Positions 1 through 7,954 of a DNA stretch of 64,000 bases are shown here, one piece after another. The notes under the pieces are model-generated. The model saw only the letters and a list, made by a program, of their open reading frames with translations. It searched no databases and was not told the DNA's origin. Numbering within the stretch: the first letter of the stretch is position 1; each line of letters starts with the position of its first letter. Source of the DNA: Bacillota bacterium (GTDB taxonomy: Bacteria > Bacillota > Desulfotomaculia > Desulfotomaculales > Ammonificaceae); assembly GCA_040755295.1 (NCBI GenBank), contig JBFMBK010000012.1:20264-84263 (forward strand), given 5' to 3'. The translations under genes were made by a program, and so were the position numbers.

Positions 1-183
1 TTTTAAAAGGTAATGACAAACAATTCTAATATATTGGTATATTTATTGCTACATTTTAAAAACGATTCGGAGGGAAAAGGCATTATCATTGTGAGTAGGA
101 AGTAACGTTTTCCGTTATGTTATCGGCTATGATTATTTTTAACTTTCAGAATAAATAGAATAATTTCGCCGGAGGGATAAACG

Positions 184-675
184 ATGATTCGTAAGTGCGT
201 TGAAGACGATTTTGAGAGAATCTACACGATAGTCAACGATGCCGCACAGGCTTACAAGGGCATTATCCCGGCGGACCGGTGGAAGGAGCCGTACATGTCA
301 CGGGATGAACTCCGGCATGAGATAGGTGAAGGTGTCGTGTTCTGGGGCTATGAGGATGAAAGCGGGCTGGTCGGCGTGATGGGCATTCAGGACGTGCAGG
401 ATGTGACGCTTATCCGCCACGCCTATGTCCGGACGGCCAGGCGCAACCGGGGTGTGGGCGGGAAACTGCTGTCCCACCTGAGGGAGCAGACAATTCGGCC
501 GATACTAATCGGCACGTGGGCGGACGCAGTATGGGCGGTCCGATTTTACGAAAAACACGGTTTCCGGATGGTTTCTCCAGAGGAAAAAAACCGTCTGTTA
601 AAAAGGTACTGGAAGATTCCCGAGCGCCAGGTGGAAACCTCTGTGGTTCTTGCCGACCGGAAAAGGCCGGGATAA
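184..675 (+). CDS. GNAT-family N-acetyltransferase
   Basis: A 163-residue GNAT-fold acetyltransferase, expected to move an acetyl group from acetyl-CoA to an unidentified small molecule or protein amine in the cytoplasm. The acetyl-CoA-binding signature R-x-x-G-x-G is seen as RNRGVG at about residues 87-92, preceded by the beta-4 strand HAYVRTA and followed by a typical helix; the C-terminal segment WAVRFYEKHGFRMV is the usual closing GNAT motif. ATG start with GGAGGG about 6 nt upstream. The substrate cannot be told from sequence. It stands upstream of a ferredoxin gene with no obvious functional link. Confidence 0.9.
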   Translation: MIRKCVEDDFERIYTIVNDAAQAYKGIIPADRWKEPYMSRDELRHEIGEGVVFWGYEDESGLVGVMGIQDVQDVTLIRHAYVRTARRNRGVGGKLLSHLREQTIRPILIGTWADAVWAVRFYEKHGFRMVSPEEKNRLLKRYWKIPERQVETSVVLADRKRPG

Positions 676-783
676 GTTCGTACCCCGCCGGTTAAACGAT
701 TTGTGCCGGGGGGCAGGTGTATATTTTTATGACGGCGGAGCAAACTTAAACCGTTGAAAACCTGCCGGAAGGGGATGCGTTTA

Positions 784-978
784 GTGCGTATGGAAGTTGA
801 TCAGGATTTGTGTATAGGCTGCGGTACCTGTGTTGATTTGTGCCCCGAGGTTTTTGAATGGATGGAGGCTGAAGAAAAGGCCAAGGCGGTGGAGGACGAG
901 GTCCCCGATGACCTGGAAAATATCTGCCAGGAGGCGTCGGAAAGCTGTCCGACCGACGCGATAATGGCCCAGTATTAA
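784..978 (+). CDS. Small single-cluster [4Fe-4S] ferredoxin
   Basis: A 64-residue electron carrier. Cysteines at 10, 13, 16 (CIGCGTC) and 55 (SCPTDA) form the pattern of a single [4Fe-4S] cluster; Cys20 and Cys48 sit where Thermotoga-type ferredoxins carry a disulfide (family knowledge). The start is ambiguous: GTG at 784 gives the usual short N-terminus and has GGAAGGGG about 9 nt upstream; in-frame ATG at 775 and 790 and TTG at 754 are alternatives. Acidic centre typical of clostridial ferredoxins. Followed at once by a strong terminator, so it is the end of its transcription unit. Confidence 0.88.
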   Translation: MRMEVDQDLCIGCGTCVDLCPEVFEWMEAEEKAKAVEDEVPDDLENICQEASESCPTDAIMAQY

Positions 979-992
979 GAAAGTAAAGACGT

Positions 993-1020
993 CCCCGCCG
1001 GCGGCGGGGAGTTTTCCTTT
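993..1020 (+). terminator. Rho-independent terminator after ferredoxin
   Basis: The arms CCCCGCC and GGCGGGG enclose a 3-nt loop and are followed by a T-rich run (gttttcctttt). It lies 15 nt past the ferredoxin stop. Confidence 0.8.
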
Positions 1021-1070
1021 TATAAAGGAAGTTTTAGTCCTGCGGCGAAAAACCTATAGGAGTATGATGT

Positions 1071-2234
1071 TTGAACCGTTTTAAGGTAGTTCACGTCATT
1101 CGGCCCGCGGCGGGCGGGATGAAGCGTCACCTGCTGAATTTGTTGGAGCATACGGACAGGGATCTTTTTGAGCCGGTGGTTGCCTGTCCATACGAAGAAA
1201 AGCTCTTTGAGGCGGCCGAATCAGGCGCAAGGGTTTTTACCGTATCCCTGCCCGGTGAGATAAAGACGGCGCGCGACACCGCTGCGGTTTTGCGTATTGC
1301 CGGCGTGCTCCGGAAGGAAAAGGCGGTAATACTGCACGCGCACGGTTCCAAGGCGGGTCTGGTGGGAAGGCTTGCCGCGCGGTTGGCACGCACGCCGGTC
1401 GTCTTTTTTACCGCTCATAATTCCATCTTTTACGAACAATGGCCGGAGTACAAAAGGAAAGCATTCGCCATTGCCGAAAACATGCTTGCGCGAGGAACCT
1501 TTAAGATAATCGCCGTTTCGAATGCGTTGAGGCAGGAACTGCTTGACCGGGAGGGACTTCAACCGGACCGGGTGGTAACGGTTTACAACGGGATCGATCC
1601 GGCGGCGTTCCGCGTCGCAGAGGAACGTGCCGCGCTCCGGCTGCGTCTTAATCTGCCTGCGGATGCCGCGGTGGTGGGAACGGTTGCCCGGCTGGCGCCG
1701 CAGAAGGGGGTAAGATTACTGATTCAGGCCGCGGCGCTTATCCCTCCGGAGAAACGCCCCTTTTTTCTAATTGTCGGCGACGGTCCGTTAAGGCGAGAAC
1801 TGGAAGAAGCGGCCGGGGACTTCGGTGTCGCGGACCGGTTTATCTTCACGGGAGCGCGTACGGACATACCCCGGGTACTAGGAGCGCTCGATTTGCTCGC
1901 ACTGCCTTCGGTGACCGAAGGGCTCCCCCTCATACTATTGGAAGCGATGGCCGCGTCGCTGCCGGTGGTGGCGACGGCGGTAGGCGGCGTCCCCGAAGTG
2001 GTGGTTGACGGTAAGACGGGGGTTATGGTCCGCTCCGCCGACCCGGCAGGCCTTGCGTGGGGCATAACCCAAATCCTTGAAGAGCCAGACCTGGCCCGGA
2101 GAATGGGTGCGGCGGGGGAGAAAAGGGTTTCTGAGCTGTTTACGGTTGAAAAAATGGCCGGCCGTGTTATGAACCTATACCGGGAGGCTTTGACCAATAA
2201 AGGTATGTGGTGTGACCGTTGGTCTTGCAATTAA
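1071..2234 (+). CDS. Glycosyltransferase family 4 (GT-B fold)
   Basis: A 387-residue GT4-type retaining glycosyltransferase. The N-terminal Rossmann half starts with VVHVIRPAAGGMKRHLL, and the C-terminal nucleotide-sugar domain shows GTVARLAPQKG and the E-x7-E motif in TEGLPLILLEAMA followed by PVVATAVGGVPEVV. It probably adds a sugar to a lipid, polysaccharide or surface glycan; acceptor unknown. TTG start at 1071 with TAGGAG about 8 nt upstream. The next gene encodes a membrane protein with a phosphatase-like domain, so a role in envelope glycan assembly is possible but unproven. Confidence 0.88.
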   Translation: MNRFKVVHVIRPAAGGMKRHLLNLLEHTDRDLFEPVVACPYEEKLFEAAESGARVFTVSLPGEIKTARDTAAVLRIAGVLRKEKAVILHAHGSKAGLVGRLAARLARTPVVFFTAHNSIFYEQWPEYKRKAFAIAENMLARGTFKIIAVSNALRQELLDREGLQPDRVVTVYNGIDPAAFRVAEERAALRLRLNLPADAAVVGTVARLAPQKGVRLLIQAAALIPPEKRPFFLIVGDGPLRRELEEAAGDFGVADRFIFTGARTDIPRVLGALDLLALPSVTEGLPLILLEAMAASLPVVATAVGGVPEVVVDGKTGVMVRSADPAGLAWGITQILEEPDLARRMGAAGEKRVSELFTVEKMAGRVMNLYREALTNKGMWCDRWSCN

Positions 2235-2328
2235 AGAGACACCGTCATAAAATTGTCTGAGTAGGTAAGGTCTGCCTTGGGTTTCTTTCTTTAAACAAAA
2301 CAGCCTAAATCGAACCCGGGGGTATTCC

Positions 2329-4536
2329 GTGCGGCGCCAAAGAGGGTTATTGCTTATAAGTCTGCTTTCCTGCCTGAGTTTGTGTCTTGCGTTTAGTTTG
2401 TTAGTCGGCGGGAATGCGCTGGCAGCGGAACAAAAGGGCCGGGTGGTGATGCTGGTCATCGACCGTCTGAGTGTTGATGATTTACAGAACCCGGTTCTGG
2501 TTAATATCCCGCGCCTTGCGCGAGCGGGCGGCCTTGGACTTCTGAACACCAGTACGGGGAGTACACGCAACCCCGAAAGCGCCTATGCCACCATAGGGGC
2601 GGGAGCGCATGCCGTGGCGACCAACACCGGCTCCTATTCCTATAACGCCGCGGAGCAAATTACCGGCGGCACTAAGGCCAGTGAAGAGTTCACCCAGCGC
2701 ACCGGCCTCGTCCCTGCCCCGGAGAATGTGGTGGTGTTGGAAATCGCCCGGCTGTTGAAGGATAACGATGCCCTGCCTCATCCGGTGACACCGGGGGGGA
2801 TCGGGGAAACATTAAACACGGCCGGGATTAGTGCCGCCTGTCTGGGAAACGCCGACTGGCGCGACCGTCCCAGACGTCAGATCGCCACTATCGCCATGGA
2901 TAACGGCGGCCTTGTGGATTCGGGTGAAGTCGGGCGGGGACTCCTTGTTCGCGATCCGCTTTTTCCGGGCGGTACCCGCACGGATTACAACGTTCTGTGG
3001 AATAATTGGCTTTACTTGAAAGATAAAGCGAACTTTATCGTCATAGATCTCGGCGATACCTCCCGCCTTGATGAAGCGCGCAGGGAGATAAAGGAAGAGG
3101 TTTTTCCCGGTCGTTGGGAAGAAACGCTCAGGCGGGCGGATGCCTTTGCGGGGAAGTTGGCGGACGATCTTGATCTTGGCGGCGAAGACCGCCTTATCAT
3201 TGTTTCTCCCACCCCTTCAACCGCGGCGCAGCAGGGCGGCGACTGGTTCACACCGGTGATTATTGCGGGCGGCGGCGTACCCCCGGGGACCGTCCTTTCT
3301 TCACCTTCGACCAGGCGTCAGGGTATAATCATGAACATTGACCTGGCGCCGTCGGTTCTGGGGTTTCTTGACGTTCAACCCCGGGGAACAATGACGGGGC
3401 GGCCGGTTAACTTTGTCGGAGGTGTCGCACAGTCACGGGAGATATTTGATCTGCGCCGGCAGACTCTATTTGTTCACAATTACAGGACCCGGCTGATTAA
3501 GGCTTACCTTATCTACGTTCTCGCGTTGCTGATAGCCGCCGTGCTGCTTATAGTTTTACGGGAACGGACCTGGGCGGAACGATTGGGGCTTCACCCGTTG
3601 CTGCTGAGCATCATGTGTGTTCCCACCGCTTGTCTGCTCGTTCCTCTTCTCGGAACATTGGAAATTGTTTCTTATACCGCCGGTATCATAGCCGTCACCG
3701 CCGTAATGACCTTTCTGACTATGGTATTTGAAAAACGGAAGCCCCTTGCCGGTTTAATATTCCTTTCGCTGATTACCGTGGGGTTGCTGCTGTCTGACGC
3801 GTGTACCGGAAACGTGCTTCTGAGGCAGTCTATCTTCAGTTACGATCCTCTGGGAGGGGCGCGGTTTTACGGTATAGGCAACGAGTACATGGGAGTGTTG
3901 ACCAGCGCAGCCGTTATGGGGAGCGCCGGTATCTTGAGCATCCGTTCAGGGCGTTTAACTCTCCTTGGAATAGCGGTCTTCTGGCTGATAGTCACCTTTG
4001 TTTTAGGCGCGCCGGGTCTCGGGGCAAATTTCGGCGGGCTCCTCACATCGGTGGTTGCTTTTACGGTCACCTTCATCGCATTTGCCGGGATAAGGTTCAG
4101 GTGGCGCGTGGCAATAGTGTCGGTTGCGTTGCTGGCTTTAATACCTGCGCTGATCGTCGGTCTTGATTTGTTACGGGGTTCGGGAGCGCAATCGCACTTC
4201 GGCCGGAATCTGCTGCTGGTCCTGCGCGATCCGATGGCCCTCCTGGATATTATTTCACGCAAAATGGCTATGAATTTTAAGCTGTTCCGCTACACCATCT
4301 GGTCAAGAGTCCTGGCCGCGGGCATCGGAGGGCTGTTACTCCTGTTCTACCGTCCGATAGGCGTGATGAGGGTTTTCCGCGGCCGCTACCCGTATCTTTT
4401 CAAGGGTTTCATCGGAGTGGTGGTAACCACTGTGGCTGCTTTTCTTTTCAATGACTCGGGTACCGTGGCGGCGGCGACGGCAACCATATTCGGCATCCCA
4501 CCGCTGTTGTATATCTTCCTAAGGGAAACTGATTAA
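2329..4536 (+). CDS. Alkaline-phosphatase-fold / polytopic membrane protein
   Basis: A 735-residue protein whose function I do not recognise. Residues 1-33 form a signal peptide ending ALAAEQ. The next 330 residues look like an extracytoplasmic alkaline-phosphatase/sulfatase-like fold: VVMLVIDRLS resembles the first metal-binding strand, STRNPESAYATIGAG the nucleophile region, and RLIIVSPTPS a late strand. From about residue 390 there are about ten hydrophobic helices interrupted by a conserved-looking GARFYGIGNEYMG loop. GTG start at 2329 behind GGGGG. It ends one base before the next ATG, so the two genes are co-transcribed. A surface lipid or teichoic-acid-like phosphotransfer role is one guess. 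Confidence 0.72.
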   Translation: MRRQRGLLLISLLSCLSLCLAFSLLVGGNALAAEQKGRVVMLVIDRLSVDDLQNPVLVNIPRLARAGGLGLLNTSTGSTRNPESAYATIGAGAHAVATNTGSYSYNAAEQITGGTKASEEFTQRTGLVPAPENVVVLEIARLLKDNDALPHPVTPGGIGETLNTAGISAACLGNADWRDRPRRQIATIAMDNGGLVDSGEVGRGLLVRDPLFPGGTRTDYNVLWNNWLYLKDKANFIVIDLGDTSRLDEARREIKEEVFPGRWEETLRRADAFAGKLADDLDLGGEDRLIIVSPTPSTAAQQGGDWFTPVIIAGGGVPPGTVLSSPSTRRQGIIMNIDLAPSVLGFLDVQPRGTMTGRPVNFVGGVAQSREIFDLRRQTLFVHNYRTRLIKAYLIYVLALLIAAVLLIVLRERTWAERLGLHPLLLSIMCVPTACLLVPLLGTLEIVSYTAGIIAVTAVMTFLTMVFEKRKPLAGLIFLSLITVGLLLSDACTGNVLLRQSIFSYDPLGGARFYGIGNEYMGVLTSAAVMGSAGILSIRSGRLTLLGIAVFWLIVTFVLGAPGLGANFGGLLTSVVAFTVTFIAFAGIRFRWRVAIVSVALLALIPALIVGLDLLRGSGAQSHFGRNLLLVLRDPMALLDIISRKMAMNFKLFRYTIWSRVLAAGIGGLLLLFYRPIGVMRVFRGRYPYLFKGFIGVVVTTVAAFLFNDSGTVAAATATIFGIPPLLYIFLRETD

Positions 4537-4537
4537 A

Positions 4538-5290
4538 ATGCGGTTAGGCTATTTTAACGGCCCGCGGGGAGCGTTTGCGGGGATGCTCGAAGAGGGAATG
4601 GTATACCCTATGTCCGAAGGCTTTTCCGGGAAGCCGTCGGTGGAAGGTATTCCCCTTGAAGGTCTCGGGGTTCTTGCCCCTTGCCGTCCCGGTAAGATCG
4701 TGTGCGTAGGGCTTAATTACCGCGACCATGCCACAGAACTGGGTTTTGCTTATCCCGAAGAGCCGGTGTTGTTTTTGAAGCCGCCGACCGCTTTAATCGG
4801 GCCCGGTGAAGATATCGTTTACCCGCCGATGGCCGGACAGGTCGACTACGAGGCCGAGCTGGCGGTGGTGATCGGTGCGACCACCCGGCGGGTCAGCAGC
4901 GATGCCGCACCGGAGCACATCCTCGGTTATACATGTGCGAACGACATTACGGCGCGCGACCTCCAGAAAAAGGACGGACAGTGGACGCGGGCGAAATCTT
5001 TTGACACATTTTGCCCGTTGGGCCCTTATATTGTAACAGGCGCCGACATGTGTCATTCGGAGATTTCTCTTTATTTAAACGGGGTTCGGAAACAGTTTTC
5101 CAATATCCGCAACCTGATTTTCGATGTAAACTATCTGGTAAGCTTTGTGTCTCATGTTATGACACTCCACCCCGAAGACGTCATCCTGACGGGTACCCCG
5201 AGCGGTGTAGGACCGCTTCAAACGGGTGATATCGTGGTTGTCGATATTGAAGGGATCGGCAGACTCGAAAACAGGGTGGCGATGGAATAA
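4538..5290 (+). CDS. Fumarylacetoacetate hydrolase family protein
   Basis: A 250-residue FAH-superfamily enzyme. Such proteins cleave or decarboxylate acyl-pyruvate and oxaloacetate-type substrates with a Mg ion. Visible family motifs are GLNYRDHA, the metal-binding acidic pair in DYEAELAVVIG, ANDITARDLQ, and the C-terminal ILTGTPSGVGPL. Length and order match the short bacterial FAH proteins, for example those annotated as oxaloacetate decarboxylase or 2-hydroxyhepta-2,4-diene-1,7-dioate isomerase. Its ATG lies one base after the upstream stop, indicating translational coupling. The real substrate cannot be determined. Confidence 0.9.
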   Translation: MRLGYFNGPRGAFAGMLEEGMVYPMSEGFSGKPSVEGIPLEGLGVLAPCRPGKIVCVGLNYRDHATELGFAYPEEPVLFLKPPTALIGPGEDIVYPPMAGQVDYEAELAVVIGATTRRVSSDAAPEHILGYTCANDITARDLQKKDGQWTRAKSFDTFCPLGPYIVTGADMCHSEISLYLNGVRKQFSNIRNLIFDVNYLVSFVSHVMTLHPEDVILTGTPSGVGPLQTGDIVVVDIEGIGRLENRVAME

Positions 5291-5316
5291 TAAATTTATC
5301 CCAGGCTAAGATTTTG

Positions 5317-5344
5317 TTGACAACAAGGGGGGATGTGTTAAAAT
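5317..5344 (+). promoter_or_regulatory. SigmaA-type promoter of speD
   Basis: TTGACA at 5317-5322, a 16-bp spacer and TAAAAT at 5339-5344. It leaves a leader of roughly 125 nt before the speD start, long enough to hold RNA structure. Confidence 0.65.
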
Positions 5345-5476
5345 TGTGATTGACTGTTTTACGCGAACCACTATATGTTGCTTGACCGGGACCTTGCAAG
5401 TTGTTGAATTGCCGGGGAACCCAGCTAAAAGGCGGTGTAACTTAAGAAATATTTTGCAAAGGGGGAGATAAATGAA

Positions 5477-5857
5477 ATGAAACCTTTGGGTCGGCATATC
5501 TTAGCCGAAATTTACGGCTGTGATTTTAATATGCTGAACGACATGAAGCTGGTTGAGAAAATCATGGTCGATGCCGCACTCGAGGCAGGAGCAGAAGTTC
5601 GGGAGTGTGTGTTTCATCAGTTTAGTCCCCAGGGGATTAGTGGGGTCGTAGTGATTTCAGAATCGCACCTTGCGATTCATACATGGCCGGAACTCGGTTA
5701 CGCGGCGGTGGACGTGTTCACCTGCGGCGAGAGGGTTGATCCGTGGCACGCGTGCGATTATCTTAAGCGTCATTTTTGCGCCACGGACATAGTGGCCACG
5801 GAGCAAGAGCGGGGGATTATCCCGCCGGAATATGACCAGTCAGCCCAAGCGATTTAG
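5477..5857 (+). CDS. speD: S-adenosylmethionine decarboxylase proenzyme
   Basis: A 126-residue class 1B (SpeH/SpeD-type) proenzyme that decarboxylates S-adenosylmethionine for spermidine synthesis. The self-cleavage site is plain: Glu62-Ser63 in [12 protein letters not shown], where Ser63 becomes the pyruvoyl group. His68 and Cys83 (in FTCGE) occupy the positions of the processing histidine and catalytic cysteine of the family. ATG at 5477 follows GGGGGAGA; the nearer ATG at 5472 runs into TGA after two codons. No spermidine synthase gene is adjacent, so it acts with enzymes encoded elsewhere. Confidence 0.95.
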   Translation: MKPLGRHILAEIYGCDFNMLNDMKLVEKIMVDAALEAGAEVRECVFHQFSPQGISGVVVISESHLAIHTWPELGYAAVDVFTCGERVDPWHACDYLKRHFCATDIVATEQERGIIPPEYDQSAQAI

Positions 5858-6071
5858 GGGGGGTTTTTATTAGTACGGGTTTAGAAAAGAAAAGGATTTC
5901 GACTTAGGCCTTGCAAACAGAAAGGGAGTTTTGCAGGGTCTATTTGTTTTATCCGGTCTTTGCAAAAGGGGCCTGCGTTCGGCTTAACTCAGGAAACTTC
6001 TGAAAGATGCAGGAAAAACAGGCGCTCCATGCGAATATATTGTTTTCATAAGGCGCAAGGGAGGAACCGGT

Positions 6072-6806
6072 TTGGACTGTTCGGAGTTGCTGCTGCCGAT
6101 ACGTGAAGAACTTGACGAAGTGCATAAGGCGGTGGCCGAAGCGGTTAAAAGAAGCGGGGGCATCGACTATAGCGTTTTGCAGAAGGACAATATCATTGAA
6201 TATAATATTCGCCCGGCACTGGTATATGCAGCGGCGCATTTATGCGGGCTGGATTCTGCAAGTGTGGTTCCTGTGGCAAAGGCGGTCCAGTTTATTTTTT
6301 TTGCAACCGTTGTTCATGACCGGGCGGTGAAGTTAGAAGATATAGCCTGCGACGACCTCAAGGCGTTGATACTCCTCGGTGATTATCTTTTCAGCGCTTC
6401 TTTCAGGGTTCTCGCCGAGGCCGGAATGCAGCAGTTGCTTGTACCGCTGTCTAAGGTTGTGTGCGCCGAGTGCGAGGCGGCGGTTGAGCCCGCAAAGAAC
6501 GGGGAGATTGAACCAGGCGTCCTGAAAAAGGAATCGGCTCTTTTGTTCGGGGAATGCTGCCGGCTGCCAGGCATGCTGGCAGGGGTTGATTTTGTCGACC
6601 GGATTTACGCTTACGGGATCAGCCTGGGAATGGTATACGGTTGCCTGAAGCGTAAGGTTTCCTCGTTTCAAGCCGCAGGTTACATTAAGGAAGCACGGGA
6701 AGCCTTGTTGAAATTACCCCTTGCTCCCGCGCGGCAGCAGCTAAAAGAAGCGTTGGACCTGGTTACCGTGAGCATTGCGGGTTTGGAGGCCGCCGCAACG
6801 AAGTAG
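6072..6806 (+). CDS. Polyprenyl-synthetase-like protein lacking aspartate-rich motifs
   Basis: A 244-residue all-alpha protein resembling trans-polyprenyl diphosphate synthases: NIRPALVYAAAHLCG matches the substrate-binding R-P region, GDYLFSASF the G-D-x-L helix, and KKESALLFGECCRLPGMLAG the K-T-A-x-L-F helix. The first DDxxD motif is replaced by VVHDRAVK and no second one is visible, so it is probably not catalytic alone. It may be the regulatory subunit of a heterodimeric prenyl synthase making the menaquinone side chain, by analogy with two-component heptaprenyl synthases. It opens the menaquinone cluster. TTG start with GGGAGGA upstream. Confidence 0.7.
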   Translation: MDCSELLLPIREELDEVHKAVAEAVKRSGGIDYSVLQKDNIIEYNIRPALVYAAAHLCGLDSASVVPVAKAVQFIFFATVVHDRAVKLEDIACDDLKALILLGDYLFSASFRVLAEAGMQQLLVPLSKVVCAECEAAVEPAKNGEIEPGVLKKESALLFGECCRLPGMLAGVDFVDRIYAYGISLGMVYGCLKRKVSSFQAAGYIKEAREALLKLPLAPARQQLKEALDLVTVSIAGLEAAATK

Positions 6807-6976
6807 GAGGCGGTAGCCAGTAGAAGATAGTAGGTAGAAGATAGAAGCGAGATGCGGGAGAACGGGAAGCAAGAGGCAGGAATGGACAGTGGGAATAGGA
6901 GTCGATATTCGGGAATCAGGATCGCGGAACCCTTACTCGTAAAGTACGTCAGGCCCGCGCAACGCAAGGAGAAGTA

Positions 6977-7699
6977 ATGGATTATCCTCAGGAATACCGA
7001 AAGAAAGAAGTTTACGTTCATAAACTTTTCGCAAGCATTGCCCACCGTTATGACCTTCTGAACACGTTATTAAGTCTGAACCGGGACAAGCACTGGAGGC
7101 GTTTTGCCGTGGCCCAGTGCGGTCTTGAGGATGGGGGTTACGGGCTTGATGTCTGTTGCGGGACGGGAATGCTTGCGCTGGAACAGGCTAAAGCGACGGG
7201 ACTCCGGGGGAGGATCGTAGGTGTTGATTTCTGCGAAGAGATGCTGGCGAAAGGACGGAAAAACATCGCCGGAACGGCCTATAAAGATATAATCGAATTA
7301 ATTCGGGGAAACGCTATGGATTTACCGTTTCCGGACGACACCTTTGATTGTGCCACCATCGGCTTCGCCTTGAGAAACGTACCCAGCATCCGGCGTACGA
7401 TCGAGGAGATGATGCGCGTTGTTCGTCCGGGAGGGCGCGTGGTGTCACTTGAATTTGCCAAACCGAGTTTCCCGGTTTTTAAACAGATCTATCATGTTTA
7501 TTGTAATCGGCTGGTACCATTCATTGGGCGCCTCGGTGCGGGAATAGACGGCCCTTACAGCTATCTGCCGAACTCGATGAAGGCTTTTCCGCACCAGAAA
7601 GAGATAAGAAACCTTTTCGCGGCGGTGGGGCTTGCAGACGCCCGGTGTCACGAGCTTACGGGCGGGATTGTTGCGGTGCACGTCGGTACGAAAAGGTAA
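6977..7699 (+). CDS. menG: Demethylmenaquinone methyltransferase (MenG/UbiE family)
   Basis: A 240-residue SAM-dependent methyltransferase that makes the last step of menaquinone synthesis, C-methylating demethylmenaquinone. The SAM-binding motif is LDVCCGTGMLAL, followed by family signatures RYDLLNTLLSLNRDKHWR near the N-terminus, NAMDLPFPDDTFD, and GRVVSLEFAKP. Length is normal. ATG start with AAGGAGA upstream. It stands between a polyprenyl-synthetase-like gene and the UbiD/UbiA homologues, supporting the quinone assignment. Confidence 0.93.
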   Translation: MDYPQEYRKKEVYVHKLFASIAHRYDLLNTLLSLNRDKHWRRFAVAQCGLEDGGYGLDVCCGTGMLALEQAKATGLRGRIVGVDFCEEMLAKGRKNIAGTAYKDIIELIRGNAMDLPFPDDTFDCATIGFALRNVPSIRRTIEEMMRVVRPGGRVVSLEFAKPSFPVFKQIYHVYCNRLVPFIGRLGAGIDGPYSYLPNSMKAFPHQKEIRNLFAAVGLADARCHELTGGIVAVHVGTKR

Positions 7700-7737
7700 A
7701 GAGGGGTTATTCACAACAAAGGACACAGAGATTAATC

Positions 7738-7929
7738 AACCGCCAGGACGCCAAGGGAACCAAAATGCGGAACGCATAAAATCTGAAAAACACTATTATT
7801 ATAACGTTTTGTGCCCTAAGGGCAGCGAAGGCATGTTTATAAGGATGAAAATATCGATTTGGAAACAGCGGTTTAACTGTTGTCATATGTTTTCCTTGCC
7901 CCATGGTGTTTTTGGCGTCTTGGCGGTTT
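7738..7929. repeat. Inverted-repeat intergenic element
   Basis: Left arm AACCGCCAGGACGCCAAG (7738-7755) pairs with the reverse complement of 7911-7929 at all but two positions; about 155 bp lie between. The left flank also has ACAAAGGACACAGAG. It resembles the degenerate CGCCAAGACGCCAAG-type intergenic repeats seen in many bacteria. No coding sequence inside. Confidence 0.55.
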
Positions 7930-7954
7930 AATTATTTCCCGAGGAGTGGTTGTT

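Noticed and set aside
1..183. Partial gene at the left edge
   Set aside because: All frames are closed by stops in this AT-rich stretch; only the ribosome site of the first gene is recognisable.
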